Shown: positions 17,933 through 26,669 of the stretch, piece by piece
Position numbering within the stretch: the first letter of the stretch is position 1
Layout of the letters: each line of letters begins with the position of its first letter
Assembly: GCA_021199855.1 (NCBI GenBank)
Contig: JAJQHD010000038.1
Location: forward strand, 17,830 to 81,829
Origin: Oscillospiraceae bacterium
GTDB lineage: Bacteria > Bacillota > Clostridia > Oscillospirales > Ruminococcaceae
DNA length: 64,000 nucleotides
Reading direction: 5' to 3'
Program-made: the position numbers and the translations under genes
The notes under the pieces: generated by a model
What the model was told of the DNA's origin: nothing
What the model saw: only the letters and a program-made list of their open reading frames with translations
Database searches by the model: none

Positions 17933-17978
17933 AATCGTTTTCCAGATAATGCCGCAATTTTATTCTGAATAGCAAACG

Positions 17979-18043
17979 TACACTCCGGCAATAATGATAT
18001 AAGATTTCCTGGCAGGAAAGAATCATTCATTATTCGGAGTGTA
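17979..18043 (+). promoter_or_regulatory. long hairpin masking the sigG ribosome binding site
   Basis: TACACTCCG (17979-17987) pairs perfectly with CGGAGTGTA (18035-18043). After a two-base bulge the stem continues (AATAATGA with TCATTATT-like bases), and a small inner palindrome TTTCCTGGCAGGAAA sits at 18005-18019. The right arm contains GGAG (18036-18039), the only ribosome binding site for sigG (ATG 18049). Confidence 0.75.
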
Positions 18044-18048
18044 TACTT

Positions 18049-18822
18049 ATGATGCAATACAGTAAGGTTGAGATAAGCGGCGTCAATACCCGGGACTTGA
18101 AGGTTCTGAGTGAAGACAAGAAGATGGAATTATTAGCAAAAGTAAAACATGGCGACAGGAAGGCGAGGGACGAACTGATACAAGGAAACCTTCGCCTAGT
18201 TTTAAGCGTCATTCAGAAGTTCATGGCAAGAGGAACTCCTCCCGATGACCTGTTTCAGGTCGGAGTAGTCGGTCTTATCAAGGCTATAGATAACTTTAAC
18301 ATAAATCTTGACGTGAAGTTCTCGACCTACGCTGTTCCTATGATAACAGGTGAGCTTCGCAGATATCTTCGGGATGATAACTCAATCAGGGTTTCCCGCT
18401 CGACAAGGGATCTGGCATATCGTGCCATGCAAGCTAAAGAACGTCTCACCGCTTCAAGCGACAATGAGCCAACTGCAAGGGACATTGCAAAGGAACTTGG
18501 AGTAAAAGAGTCTGAAGTAGTCTTTGCCCTGGAATCGATAAGCGACCCGGTATCGATATACGAACCGGTTTATTCGAGTACCGGTGACACTCTTTATGTT
18601 CTGGATCAGCTTGGTGACAGTTCCAGCGATGAAGGCTGGATTGATGAATTATTGCTTCGTGAAGCAATAAAAATGCTTTCCGACCGTGAGAAGAACATAC
18701 TGTACCTGAGATTTTATCAGGGCAAAACACAGGTCGAGGTAGCAAACGAGATAGGAATATCACAGGCTCAGGTATCAAGAGTCGAAAAAAGTGCATTGTC
18801 GAGGATAAAATCCAAGGTCTAG
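18049..18822 (+). CDS. sigG: RNA polymerase sporulation sigma-G factor
   Basis: Late forespore sigma factor, 257 residues. Characteristic stretches are KVEISGVNTRDLKVL at the N-terminus, GNLRLVLSVIQKFMARG, DDLFQVGVVGLIKAIDNF and GISQAQVSRVEKSALSRIK. The position directly downstream of sigE is the conserved spoIIG-sigG order. No classical promoter is obvious in the 116-base gap; TGAATA at 17966 could be part of a forespore -35. Two ATGs in a row (18049, 18052) share one ribosome binding site, which is buried in a hairpin. Confidence 0.95.
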   Translation: MMQYSKVEISGVNTRDLKVLSEDKKMELLAKVKHGDRKARDELIQGNLRLVLSVIQKFMARGTPPDDLFQVGVVGLIKAIDNFNINLDVKFSTYAVPMITGELRRYLRDDNSIRVSRSTRDLAYRAMQAKERLTASSDNEPTARDIAKELGVKESEVVFALESISDPVSIYEPVYSSTGDTLYVLDQLGDSSSDEGWIDELLLREAIKMLSDREKNILYLRFYQGKTQVEVANEIGISQAQVSRVEKSALSRIKSKV

Positions 18823-18825
18823 CTC

Positions 18826-18854
18826 TTGACATTTTAAATTTCCCGTGTTAAGAT
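18826..18854 (+). promoter_or_regulatory. sigma-A promoter for tyrS
   Basis: TTGACA (18826-18831), 17 bases, TAAGAT (18849-18854) with an upstream TGt. The leader is only about 35 bases, too short for a T-box. Confidence 0.85.
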
Positions 18855-18893
18855 AGTTTATCTACTACAAAGAGATGAAACGAGGAAATTTAA

Positions 18894-20093
18894 ATGCAGA
18901 TTTATGAAGAACTTAAGGCAAGAGGACTTATAGCTCAGGTTACCGATGAGGAAGAAATAAGAGAGCTTATCAATAACGGTAAGGCTACGTTCTATATCGG
19001 ATTTGACCCTACTGCTGATTCACTTCATGTTGGACACTTTATGGCTCTTTGCCTTATGAAGAGGCTTCAGATGGCAGGAAATCGTCCTGTTGTGCTTATC
19101 GGTGGAGGAACTGGCTATATCGGTGACCCTTCCGGAAGAACGGATATGCGCTCGATGATGACTCCTGAGACGATTCAGCATAACTGCGATTGCTTCAAAA
19201 AGCAGATGGAGCGTTTCATTGAGTTCGGTGACGACAAGGCAATAATGGTAAACAATGCCGATTGGCTTCTGAATCTTAACTATATCGAGCTTTTAAGAGA
19301 AGTCGGACCATGTTTCTCGGTCAATAACATGTTAAGAGCTGAGTGCTATAAGCAGAGAATGGAAAAGGGACTTTCTTTCCTCGAATTCAACTACATGATT
19401 ATGCAGTCATATGACTTCTACTATCTGTATCAGAACTATGGCTGCAATATGCAGTTCGGCGGAGATGACCAGTGGTCGAATATGCTTGGCGGAACTGAGC
19501 TTATAAGAAAGAAGCTCGGTAATGACGCTTATGCCATGACTATAACTCTTCTTCTCAATTCTGAAGGCAAGAAGATGGGCAAAACTCAGAGTGGTGCTGT
19601 GTGGCTCGACCCGAACAAGACCTCTCCTTATGACTTCTTCCAGTATTGGAGAAACGTCGGCGATGCAGATGTCATGAAGTGCATAAGAATGCTCACATTC
19701 CTGCCGCTTGAAGAAATCGACAAGATGGATTCCTGGGAGGGAAGTGAGCTCAACAAAGCCAAAGAGATTCTCGCATATGAGCTTACAAAGCTTGTTCACG
19801 GTGAAGAGGAAGCTGACAAGGCTCTCGCTGCGGCAAGGGCAGTCTTCGGCGGTTCCGGCTCTAATGAAAATATGCCTACATTTGAGTTTGAGAGTGATTC
19901 TGTCGGAATACTCGATGCAATGGTCACAGCAAAGCTTGCGCCGAGTAAGGGCGAAGCAAGAAGACTCATCCAGCAGGGCGGAGTTACCCTCAATGATGAA
20001 AAAGTCACAGAAGTCTCGCTTGTTGTTGATTTGTCCTCTGAGGTGATTCTGAAGCGTGGCAAAAAGCAGGTTGTAAAGCTTATCAAGAAATAA
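18894..20093 (+). CDS. tyrS: tyrosyl-tRNA synthetase
   Basis: Class I aminoacyl-tRNA synthetase charging tRNA-Tyr. HIGH-type motif [19 protein letters not shown]-type motif KKMGKTQSG, and a C-terminal S4 RNA-binding domain ([15 protein letters not shown]). 399 residues, normal. Monocistronic: own consensus promoter and a strong terminator. No T-box regulation is possible in the short leader. Confidence 0.96.
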   Translation: MQIYEELKARGLIAQVTDEEEIRELINNGKATFYIGFDPTADSLHVGHFMALCLMKRLQMAGNRPVVLIGGGTGYIGDPSGRTDMRSMMTPETIQHNCDCFKKQMERFIEFGDDKAIMVNNADWLLNLNYIELLREVGPCFSVNNMLRAECYKQRMEKGLSFLEFNYMIMQSYDFYYLYQNYGCNMQFGGDDQWSNMLGGTELIRKKLGNDAYAMTITLLLNSEGKKMGKTQSGAVWLDPNKTSPYDFFQYWRNVGDADVMKCIRMLTFLPLEEIDKMDSWEGSELNKAKEILAYELTKLVHGEEEADKALAAARAVFGGSGSNENMPTFEFESDSVGILDAMVTAKLAPSKGEARRLIQQGGVTLNDEKVTEVSLVVDLSSEVILKRGKKQVVKLIKK

Positions 20094-20103
20094 TATTGAA
20101 CTA

Positions 20104-20142
20104 AAATAGCCGTCTCCTTGAATCCAGGAGGCGGCTATTTTT
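20104..20142. terminator. bidirectional terminator between tyrS and the convergent hydrolase
   Basis: AAATAGCCGTCTCCT (20104-20118) pairs with AGGAGGCGGCTATTT (20126-20140), seven-base loop, T-run after the plus-strand stem and A-rich bases on the other side, so it works in both directions. Confidence 0.88.
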
Positions 20143-20152
20143 AAGGATAGTG

Positions 20153-21139
20153 TCAATCAGGACTTTCACAGCGTTCCCAAAGTTTCTTAATCTCAGACTC
20201 ACAACCCGACTTATCCATAAAGTAGTTCATGCAATGTCCTGCACCTTCTACGGCATACATCCTTTTGTGAGAAGGGCATGAGTTATAGTTTTCGTAAGCC
20301 ATTTCGACAGGAATTATATCATCATCCGTCCCGTGAATCAGGAGAACCGGCACATCACAGCTTTCAAGAGCTTCCGATACGGTGTAAGATGTGTCTGTGT
20401 GAAGCTTTTTGTCTGCGGTGGTGTTGAATATTGTTTCAACTCTGTTGTATGGAATCCGCGAATTTTTCTCAAATACGTGTTGCCAGATTTCTCTTGCGGA
20501 TGAAAAGGCGCTGTCGGCAATAACTCCTTTGACATTAGCAGGAGGATTTGAACTTGCCGCCATCAGAACGGTAGCGGCTCCCATTGACAGACCGTAGAGA
20601 TATATGGGAAGCTCATTTCCGCATCTCTCATTTACCCAGGAAATCCAGTCGAGGCAATCGTATCTTTCGAGGAGTCCAAAGCCAGTATATTCGCCTTCAC
20701 TGTTCCCATGAGCTCTTTGTTCTGCAAAGAGAATATTGCAGTCATTATCATGCAAAAAGTCTGCCGAAAGACCAAAGTCATAATCCCATGTTACATGCCA
20801 TCCGTGGAAACAGATAACGGTTCTCTTTGCGTTTTCGCATTGCCACCAGTGCCCGACAAGTTTCAAATCATCCTGGCTCGTAATGCTGATTTCTTCGAGA
20901 TTTTTCTTGTTAAGCTTTTCAGCGGCAATCCTTTTGTCTTCTTCAAATTTGTCGAAAACCGATTGTTCCAAATTCTCGTCCTTCTGACGTTTAGTAATCT
21001 TATGTAGTTTCGGCTTTTCTCTTTTCAAAACCGCATCTGCGACCATCTGAAGCATAAGATATGCCGATGCCGATGTCAGAGCACATGCTGTGACAACCGA
21101 TGTGCCTATTATAATCTTTCTTTTCGTACTCTTGTTCAT
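20153..21139 (-). CDS. membrane-anchored alpha/beta hydrolase
   Basis: About 328 residues on the minus strand. The N-terminus MNKSTKRKIIIGT is followed by a hydrophobic anchor (VVTACALTSASAYLMLQMV). The hydrolase fold shows CFHGWHVTWD (oxyanion region), nucleophile elbow YGLSMGAATVL (Ser), HGTDDDIIPVEM (Asp) and GAGHCMNY (His). Resembles the Bem46/YqkD group of serine hydrolases; the substrate is unknown. I chose ATG 21139, eight bases after GGAG; the longer frame to 21226 runs back through the promoter. Confidence 0.85.
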   Translation of the reverse strand: MNKSTKRKIIIGTSVVTACALTSASAYLMLQMVADAVLKREKPKLHKITKRQKDENLEQSVFDKFEEDKRIAAEKLNKKNLEEISITSQDDLKLVGHWWQCENAKRTVICFHGWHVTWDYDFGLSADFLHDNDCNILFAEQRAHGNSEGEYTGFGLLERYDCLDWISWVNERCGNELPIYLYGLSMGAATVLMAASSNPPANVKGVIADSAFSSAREIWQHVFEKNSRIPYNRVETIFNTTADKKLHTDTSYTVSEALESCDVPVLLIHGTDDDIIPVEMAYENYNSCPSHKRMYAVEGAGHCMNYFMDKSGCESEIKKLWERCESPD

Positions 21140-21190
21140 GATTTCATCTCCGTTGATATGAATACGCATGTCTTTATGTATGTTGCTTTT

Positions 21191-21199
21191 ATTATAGCA
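21191..21199 (-). promoter_or_regulatory. extended -10 promoter for the alpha/beta hydrolase
   Basis: Minus strand TGcTATAAT (21199-21191), about 52 bases before the chosen start. The -35 is weak. Confidence 0.5.
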
Positions 21200-21209
21200 C
21201 CTTAATATC

Positions 21210-21247
21210 AAAAAAGCATTAGACAAACCGGAAAGCTTGTCTAATGC
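21210..21247 (-). terminator. intrinsic terminator after dnaI
   Basis: GCATTAGACAA (21216-21226) and TTGTCTAATGC (21237-21247) form a perfect 11-base stem. Read on the minus strand it is followed by TTTTTT (21215-21210). Confidence 0.88.
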
Positions 21248-21279
21248 CTGATGTACATTTGATGAAAAGTGGGGAACAA

Positions 21280-22293
21280 TCAGTTAAAAATGCCTTCGCG
21301 CCTTTTGATCTGCCGTATATCTTCACCGATAAATCTGAGGGTATGATAGTTGCCAATTAAGCGTGAGATTATTCTGTCGTCATATCTTTCGGACAATTCA
21401 TTGATGGACAGATTCGAGGAGACAATAGTCGGTTTACCCATATTGCATCTCGAATTGATGAGATTGTAGATGGTGGCAGAGTTGAATGAGGATTTGAATT
21501 CGCACCCGAGGTCATCTAAGATTAACAGCTCTGCATTCAGAAGAAGCTCCAGAGTATCGCCCTCAGCACGACCGAAGTGCTCGTTTTCTATGTATCTGAG
21601 ATAATTCTGAATTGAGTCAAACGCTACATTTACGCCTTTTCTTATAAGCTCATTTGCAATGCAGGATGACAGAAAAGTCTTTCCGAGACCCGTTTTTCCG
21701 AGCATAAACAAGCTTTGCGAACTTTCCGAAAAGTTGTTTACATAGCCAATGCAGAAATCGAGAATCTCAGCCATCTTGTTTCTGCAATCATATGTTGTCC
21801 CATTATACTGATATGTTACCGGATAGAAGCTCAGATCGAACTCCGAGAAGTTGTGAAGCTTGATTTTGCATTGTTCATTAAGCTTTGAGATGGTGAGCGA
21901 AGTCATAAGCTCTTCAGCACACTTGCACCTGTTTCCAAGATGGATTCCGGTATCTCCACAGATAGGGCAGGTGTACTTTACAGTGAGGTAATCGTCGGGA
22001 TATCCGAACGCCAGAAGAGCATTTTTCAGCTTCTTCTGGTTCTCTAAATTTTCATTTTTGATTTTTTCGACAGCCTCAGTTACATTGACAGCCGGCTTAC
22101 CGTCTTGATTTTTTGAGAAAATGACTCTGGCAAGCTTTGAAGAAGTATTTGAGATGTCCAGGAATATATCGTAAATCTCCGGATGACTCTTTTTTATGTT
22201 CGCAACATGGGCGTCATAAATGTTCAGAGCATCCTGCCGTCTTGCTTCGATGACAGAATATGCGGCGTTTACCGCTTCCTGAGTGTATTTCAT
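21280..22293 (-). CDS. dnaI: primosomal helicase loader DnaI-like ATPase
   Basis: AAA+ loader of the replicative helicase, 337 residues. A zinc-binding segment in the N-terminal half (CPICGDTGIH and CKCAEEL) is followed by Walker A LGKTGLGKTFLSS, Walker B LLILDDLGCEF and the arginine-finger region YDDRIISRLIGNYH. It follows the DnaD-domain gene by 15 bases on the same strand, the usual replication-restart pair of clostridia, and ends in its own terminator. Confidence 0.9.
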   Translation of the reverse strand: MKYTQEAVNAAYSVIEARRQDALNIYDAHVANIKKSHPEIYDIFLDISNTSSKLARVIFSKNQDGKPAVNVTEAVEKIKNENLENQKKLKNALLAFGYPDDYLTVKYTCPICGDTGIHLGNRCKCAEELMTSLTISKLNEQCKIKLHNFSEFDLSFYPVTYQYNGTTYDCRNKMAEILDFCIGYVNNFSESSQSLFMLGKTGLGKTFLSSCIANELIRKGVNVAFDSIQNYLRYIENEHFGRAEGDTLELLLNAELLILDDLGCEFKSSFNSATIYNLINSRCNMGKPTIVSSNLSINELSERYDDRIISRLIGNYHTLRFIGEDIRQIKRREGIFN

Positions 22294-22308
22294 AAAAGGT
22301 AACCTCCG

Positions 22309-23292
22309 CTATTTATTTGAGTGGGACTGCGAAAGAGTGAAGCTGTCGAACTCGTTTAAGTCGAACGAGCTGTTGCCGGATTTTCTCTCGTTCTGAGAAA
22401 CACCTGATTTTAATCTGCTAGCTTCGTCAGCTTCAAGCATTTCACGGGTGAATATTCTTTTCTCAGCCCAGTTCTGTAAAATCTTATTTATGTATGGGAA
22501 GGAGAGCTTGTTCGTCTGATTGACGCACCGTTCTCTCGCCTCACCGATCATCTCAACACTGAAGCCCATATCCTGCCAGGACGAGATATACTGCGATTGC
22601 TTTGCCGTGGGCTTAGTTTCGAGAAACAACGCATGCCTGACTCCGTTTTCGAAAGTGTTATACTCTGTGCGACGCTTAATCTCGGTATCAATCTCGAAGA
22701 AACCAGTAATTCCGTTCTGAAAAAGCTCTGAAGCAAAGTTTTCGATAGCTTTTGCAGACGTCTTTCCGCAATCTCTGCAATACTCCAGAATCAGAATAAT
22801 CGATTGAGTATCAAATCCGTAGTAATCCCGAAGGTTAATCAAAAGCTCCTGTTCCGTATGTTTGAGTAGCCTTCCGATAGTTCTTTCAGCTTCGGAGAAG
22901 AGCTCTCTTACAGATTCATCTGTGTCAATCATATCGGAAATGGTTTTCGGAGTATAGTTCAATCTGACTTTGGCAGGTGCCTGAAAATAAGATGTCGAAA
23001 TCTCAGGAGCTTTCGCTTCGGTATGACTGTTAGTTACTTTTTCTGATTCGATAACACCTACATCTTTCCAGAAGATGACCGCATCATCAAAGGCGCTTTC
23101 TTTGATTCCGAGCTTTTTGCAGACCTCCGATTTATCGATTTCGCCAGACTCATCGCACAGAAGGTAGAGTAAAAGCTTCAGTGCTGACTCATCTGCAAGC
23201 CTTATGTAATCATCTACAAGTGCACACGGCACGGAAAAGAATCTCTTCCATTTAGGAGTATTTAGTTTTAGTGAAACCTTTTCTGACATCAT
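22309..23292 (-). CDS. dnaD: DnaD-domain replication protein
   Basis: 327 residues. The N-terminal winged-helix part begins VSLKLNTPKWKRFFSVP, with the run ADESALKLLLYLLCDESG. The C-terminal DnaD/DnaB2 domain includes ERTIGRLLKHTEQELLI, ILILEYCRDCGKTSAKAIE and, near the end, KLSFPYINKILQNW (the YxxxILxxW motif). Participates in primosome assembly with DnaI. Transcribed from a consensus promoter upstream. Two adjacent ATGs begin it. Confidence 0.88.
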   Translation of the reverse strand: MMSEKVSLKLNTPKWKRFFSVPCALVDDYIRLADESALKLLLYLLCDESGEIDKSEVCKKLGIKESAFDDAVIFWKDVGVIESEKVTNSHTEAKAPEISTSYFQAPAKVRLNYTPKTISDMIDTDESVRELFSEAERTIGRLLKHTEQELLINLRDYYGFDTQSIILILEYCRDCGKTSAKAIENFASELFQNGITGFFEIDTEIKRRTEYNTFENGVRHALFLETKPTAKQSQYISSWQDMGFSVEMIGEARERCVNQTNKLSFPYINKILQNWAEKRIFTREMLEADEASRLKSGVSQNERKSGNSSFDLNEFDSFTLSQSHSNK

Positions 23293-23325
23293 TACGCCTC
23301 ATTCGACACTGGATTTGATAAAGAC

Positions 23326-23354
23326 ATTATAACACGGTTTTCGAGCGAAATCAA
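23326..23354 (-). promoter_or_regulatory. sigma-A promoter for dnaD-dnaI
   Basis: Minus strand TTGATT (23354-23349), 17 bases, TATAAT (23331-23326) preceded by TGt. Confidence 0.75.
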
Positions 23355-23432
23355 CCATGAAGAGTGCATAATTTCTTTTGGGCGAATTCTTGATATTTTA
23401 TAGCCAAAAATATATGACTAATGAGAATACAA

Positions 23433-23461
23433 TTTACTTTAGCCTGGGAGTATGTTAAAAT
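23433..23461 (+). promoter_or_regulatory. promoter for the GH30 lipoprotein cluster
   Basis: TTTACT (23433-23438), 17 bases, TAAAAT (23456-23461) with extended TGt. Divergent from the dnaD promoter. No catabolite-repression (cre) box is obvious. Confidence 0.5.
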
Positions 23462-23495
23462 AAACATAAGTCAATCGAAAGGACGAGTTTATATT

Positions 23496-25349
23496 ATGAA
23501 GATTTACAATCGATTTGTGGCGTTGCTTACGGCTTTTGTCCTGACTGTTACAATGTTTTCAGGATGTGCAAACACAGCAAGTAACGACACTGTTACAGAG
23601 CCGTCAACCGTTACATCTGACGCTGAAGTCATTGAAGAGGTTACTGAGGCGACAACTACCGAAGAGGTTACAACTACAACGGAAGCTACTACTGCTGAAG
23701 TGACAACGACAACTGAGGCTACAACTGCGCCTGCCACTACTGCAACCACTGCAACAGTTGCTACAACAGAGGAGACTACTGCGGCATACACTGTTGAAAA
23801 TATGAGTGCCGTGATGTATGCAAAAGCGTCTGTAAATGTCCGTTCCGGTCCATCAACCAGCTATGACAGAATCGGTCATCTTGATGAAGGCGAAGAAGTA
23901 ACAGTCACCGGGCAGGCATCAACCGGCTGGTATGGTATCAGCTTTGAAGGCGGAGAAGGCTTTGTCAGCAACAACTATCTCGTGAGCGAGAAACCCGCTA
24001 CCACCACTGCTACAACTACCACAACTACCACAGCGGCAACTACATCCGCCACAACTGCGACAACCACTGCGGCGACAACTGCAACTACTTCAAGTGACGA
24101 TATTCGCGATGATGCACTTTATACACCAAATTACACCAATACAACATCTTCCAGCACCGTTACAATATCTGCAGGCACGGAATATCAGACGATCATCGGG
24201 TTTGGAGGCATGAATTATCCGTCGTGGAATGCCGCAGGTGATCTTACAGCATCAGAACGTGAAACAGTTTTCGGAAATGATGAAGATGAACTTGGATTTA
24301 CAATTCTGAGAATTCACATAGATCCCGTCCAGAGCAACTGGTCAAAAGAGGTTGCTACTGCAAAAGCGGCGTACGATAGCGGTGCACTGGTCGTTGCCTC
24401 TGTATGGAATGCTCCCAGCAGTATGACAGAGACTTATACAAATTCGTCTGGTAAGGAAGCGACCAGAGTCAAGAGCTCTTCATATGCTGATTTTGCAGAA
24501 TACCTGAATGACTTTGTTGAATATATGGAAGGCAAGGGAATTGAAATATATGCACTGTCTTTCTCTAATGAACCCGATTTAGTTAATTCGGGATGGCTTG
24601 AATGGACTACAGATGAAATAATCGATTTCATTGTAAACTATTCTGACGCAATTGATTGCAAATTGATGACCCCTGAAGCATTCCAATACAATAAGACTTT
24701 TTACGATGCTATTCTCAACAATTCTGCAGCTTTAAGAAGAATTGATATATTTGCAACCCACCTTTACGGAACGGCACTGTCAAATTACAAATATTCACTC
24801 TTTGAGAGCAAAGGAACCGGTAAAGAACTTTGGATGACAGAGATAATTGAGCCTTCCGGAAGTAATGGTAACCAGTATGATGCAAACGATTGGGAATATG
24901 CAATTGGAGTAGCTGAGAGCGTACATAATTCGCTTGTAAAGGGCAATTTCCAGGCATATCTTTGGTGGTATATAAAGAGATACTATGGACCGCTAGGTGA
25001 GGATGGTGAGATTACAAAGCGTGGCTACTGCATGGCTCAGTATTCAAAGTTTGTGCGTCCGGGATATGTGAGAGTGGCGGCTACGGAGATGCCGGCTACT
25101 GGAGTCAGCATATCAGCATATAAGGACGATGGAAAGCTAGTTATTGTTGCCATCAATAATTCGGGAAAGAATTATGCGCAGACGTTCAATATAAATGGTC
25201 TGGATTTTGATATAGGGTATATTGAGGCATACACGACGGATGAAAAGGTCAGCCTTGAAAGAACTGGAAATATATCTTATGACGGCAACAGCTTTGGATA
25301 TGTTCTGAGCAAATACAGTGTAACTACATTTGTTATTTCCGAATACTGA
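23496..25349 (+). CDS. GH30 glucuronoxylanase-like lipoprotein with SH3b domain
   Basis: 617 residues. Lipoprotein signal with lipobox FSGC (Cys24), a Thr/Ala/Glu-rich linker (about 45-100), a bacterial SH3 domain (about 106-164, VNVRSGPSTSYDRIG, GWYGISFEGGEGFVS), a second Thr-rich linker (168-198), then a GH30 catalytic domain. The catalytic part matches subfamily 8 XynC-type endoxylanases: IIGFGGMNYPSW, LGFTILRIHIDP, acid/base Glu359 in SFSNEPD, nucleophile Glu449 in LWMTEII, and an R-x-Y (495-497) in WWYIKRYYGP where this subfamily binds the glucuronate side chain. Probably cleaves glucuronoxylan at the cell surface. I chose ATG 23496; AAAGGA lies 12 bases upstream. First of three tandem paralogues. 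Confidence 0.9.
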   Translation: MKIYNRFVALLTAFVLTVTMFSGCANTASNDTVTEPSTVTSDAEVIEEVTEATTTEEVTTTTEATTAEVTTTTEATTAPATTATTATVATTEETTAAYTVENMSAVMYAKASVNVRSGPSTSYDRIGHLDEGEEVTVTGQASTGWYGISFEGGEGFVSNNYLVSEKPATTTATTTTTTTAATTSATTATTTAATTATTSSDDIRDDALYTPNYTNTTSSSTVTISAGTEYQTIIGFGGMNYPSWNAAGDLTASERETVFGNDEDELGFTILRIHIDPVQSNWSKEVATAKAAYDSGALVVASVWNAPSSMTETYTNSSGKEATRVKSSSYADFAEYLNDFVEYMEGKGIEIYALSFSNEPDLVNSGWLEWTTDEIIDFIVNYSDAIDCKLMTPEAFQYNKTFYDAILNNSAALRRIDIFATHLYGTALSNYKYSLFESKGTGKELWMTEIIEPSGSNGNQYDANDWEYAIGVAESVHNSLVKGNFQAYLWWYIKRYYGPLGEDGEITKRGYCMAQYSKFVRPGYVRVAATEMPATGVSISAYKDDGKLVIVAINNSGKNYAQTFNINGLDFDIGYIEAYTTDEKVSLERTGNISYDGNSFGYVLSKYSVTTFVISEY

Positions 25350-25365
25350 TCTATAGGAGTTGATT

Positions 25366-26646
25366 ATGGCTAATTTTCTAAAGAGAGCGTTGTGCATAGT
25401 GCTTGCTTTTCTGATGCTACTCTCGATGGTCTCCTGTACAAGCACGGAGAAATCTGAAACAGTAGAGATAGTTGCGAGCACCGAATATCAGACAATAATC
25501 GGCTTTGGCGGTATGAACTTTCCATCGTGGAATGCCGCAGGTGATCTCACAGAATCAGAACGAGAAACTGTATTCGGAAATGATGAGGACGATCTAGGCT
25601 TTACGATTCTGCGAATACATATCGACCCTGTCCGGGAAAACTGGTCAGAGGAGGTCGAAACAGCAAAGGCAGCTTATGACAGTGGCGCACTTGTTATTGC
25701 CTCTGTCTGGAGTGCACCTGACAGTATGTTGGAAACCTTCGAGAAATCGGGAGATTCGGATGCTTTGAGAGTCAAACATTCGTCGTATGCGGAATACGCA
25801 GAGTATATCAACGACTTTGTTCAGTATATGTCAGAGCAAGGAATTGAAATCTATGCGGTATCATTCCAGAATGAGCCTGATTATGCCTACGATTGGGTCT
25901 GGTGGACGACGGACGAGATTATCGATTTTATCGTGAATTATTCCGATGCTATTGACTGCAAGTTGATGACTCCGGAATCGTTCCAGTATAAGAAAGAAAT
26001 GTACTATGCAATTCTCAAAGATTCTGAGGCATTGAGCAGGATTGATATTTTCGGAACTCATCTCTATGGAACTTCGCTGTCCGACTACAGCTTCTCTCTG
26101 TTCGAACTTAAGAGCACTGGTCAAGAACTCTGGATGACTGAGCTTATCGAGCCTACAGCAAGTGATGGCAGTCAGTACGATGCAAACGACTGGGAACATG
26201 CGATCGGAGTTGCTGAGAGTGTACATAATGCACTTGCAAAGGGCAATTTCCAGACATATCTCTGGTGGTACATAAAGAGATACTATGGACCGCTTGGCGA
26301 AGATGGCGAGATTACAAAGCGTGGATACTGCATGGCTCAGTATTCAAAGTTTGTCCGTCCGGGCTATGTCAGAGTAGAGGCTACAGAAGAGCCTGCCGAG
26401 GGCGTGAGCGTTTCGGCATATAAGGACGATGGGAAGCTTGTAATAGTTGTCATCAATAACTCAGGCGAGAAATATAGGCAGAAGTTTAATCTCAACGATT
26501 TAGACTTTGAAATAAGTTCAATTGAGGCATATACAACAGATGAGAATGTAAGCCTTGAGAAAACAGAGAACATTTCACACAGCGGTAATAGCTTTAAGTA
26601 TTCTCTCGGAGCTTACAGCGTAACAACATTTGTGATTTCTGAATAA
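25366..26646 (+). CDS. GH30 glucuronoxylanase-like lipoprotein (second copy)
   Basis: 426 residues: signal peptide with lipobox-like MVSC (Cys24), then directly the GH30 domain with no linker or SH3b. Catalytic residues are present (acid/base Glu in SFQNEPDYAY, nucleophile Glu in LWMTELIEP), with WWYIKRYYGP as in the first copy. The C-terminal 200 residues are close to those of the upstream gene, including the insertion-like segment QYDANDWE, so the two arose by a relatively recent duplication. The start ATG 25366 is six bases after TAGGAG; TTG 25360 is rejected. It follows the first gene by 16 bases, so cotranscribed. Confidence 0.9.
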   Translation: MANFLKRALCIVLAFLMLLSMVSCTSTEKSETVEIVASTEYQTIIGFGGMNFPSWNAAGDLTESERETVFGNDEDDLGFTILRIHIDPVRENWSEEVETAKAAYDSGALVIASVWSAPDSMLETFEKSGDSDALRVKHSSYAEYAEYINDFVQYMSEQGIEIYAVSFQNEPDYAYDWVWWTTDEIIDFIVNYSDAIDCKLMTPESFQYKKEMYYAILKDSEALSRIDIFGTHLYGTSLSDYSFSLFELKSTGQELWMTELIEPTASDGSQYDANDWEHAIGVAESVHNALAKGNFQTYLWWYIKRYYGPLGEDGEITKRGYCMAQYSKFVRPGYVRVEATEEPAEGVSVSAYKDDGKLVIVVINNSGEKYRQKFNLNDLDFEISSIEAYTTDENVSLEKTENISHSGNSFKYSLGAYSVTTFVISE

Positions 26647-26669
26647 CGACTTATAATGGAGGATGACTA

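Noticed and set aside
19407..20156. 249-codon minus-strand open frame opposite tyrS
   Set aside because: Antisense to an intact tyrosyl-tRNA synthetase and crossing its terminator; no family features.
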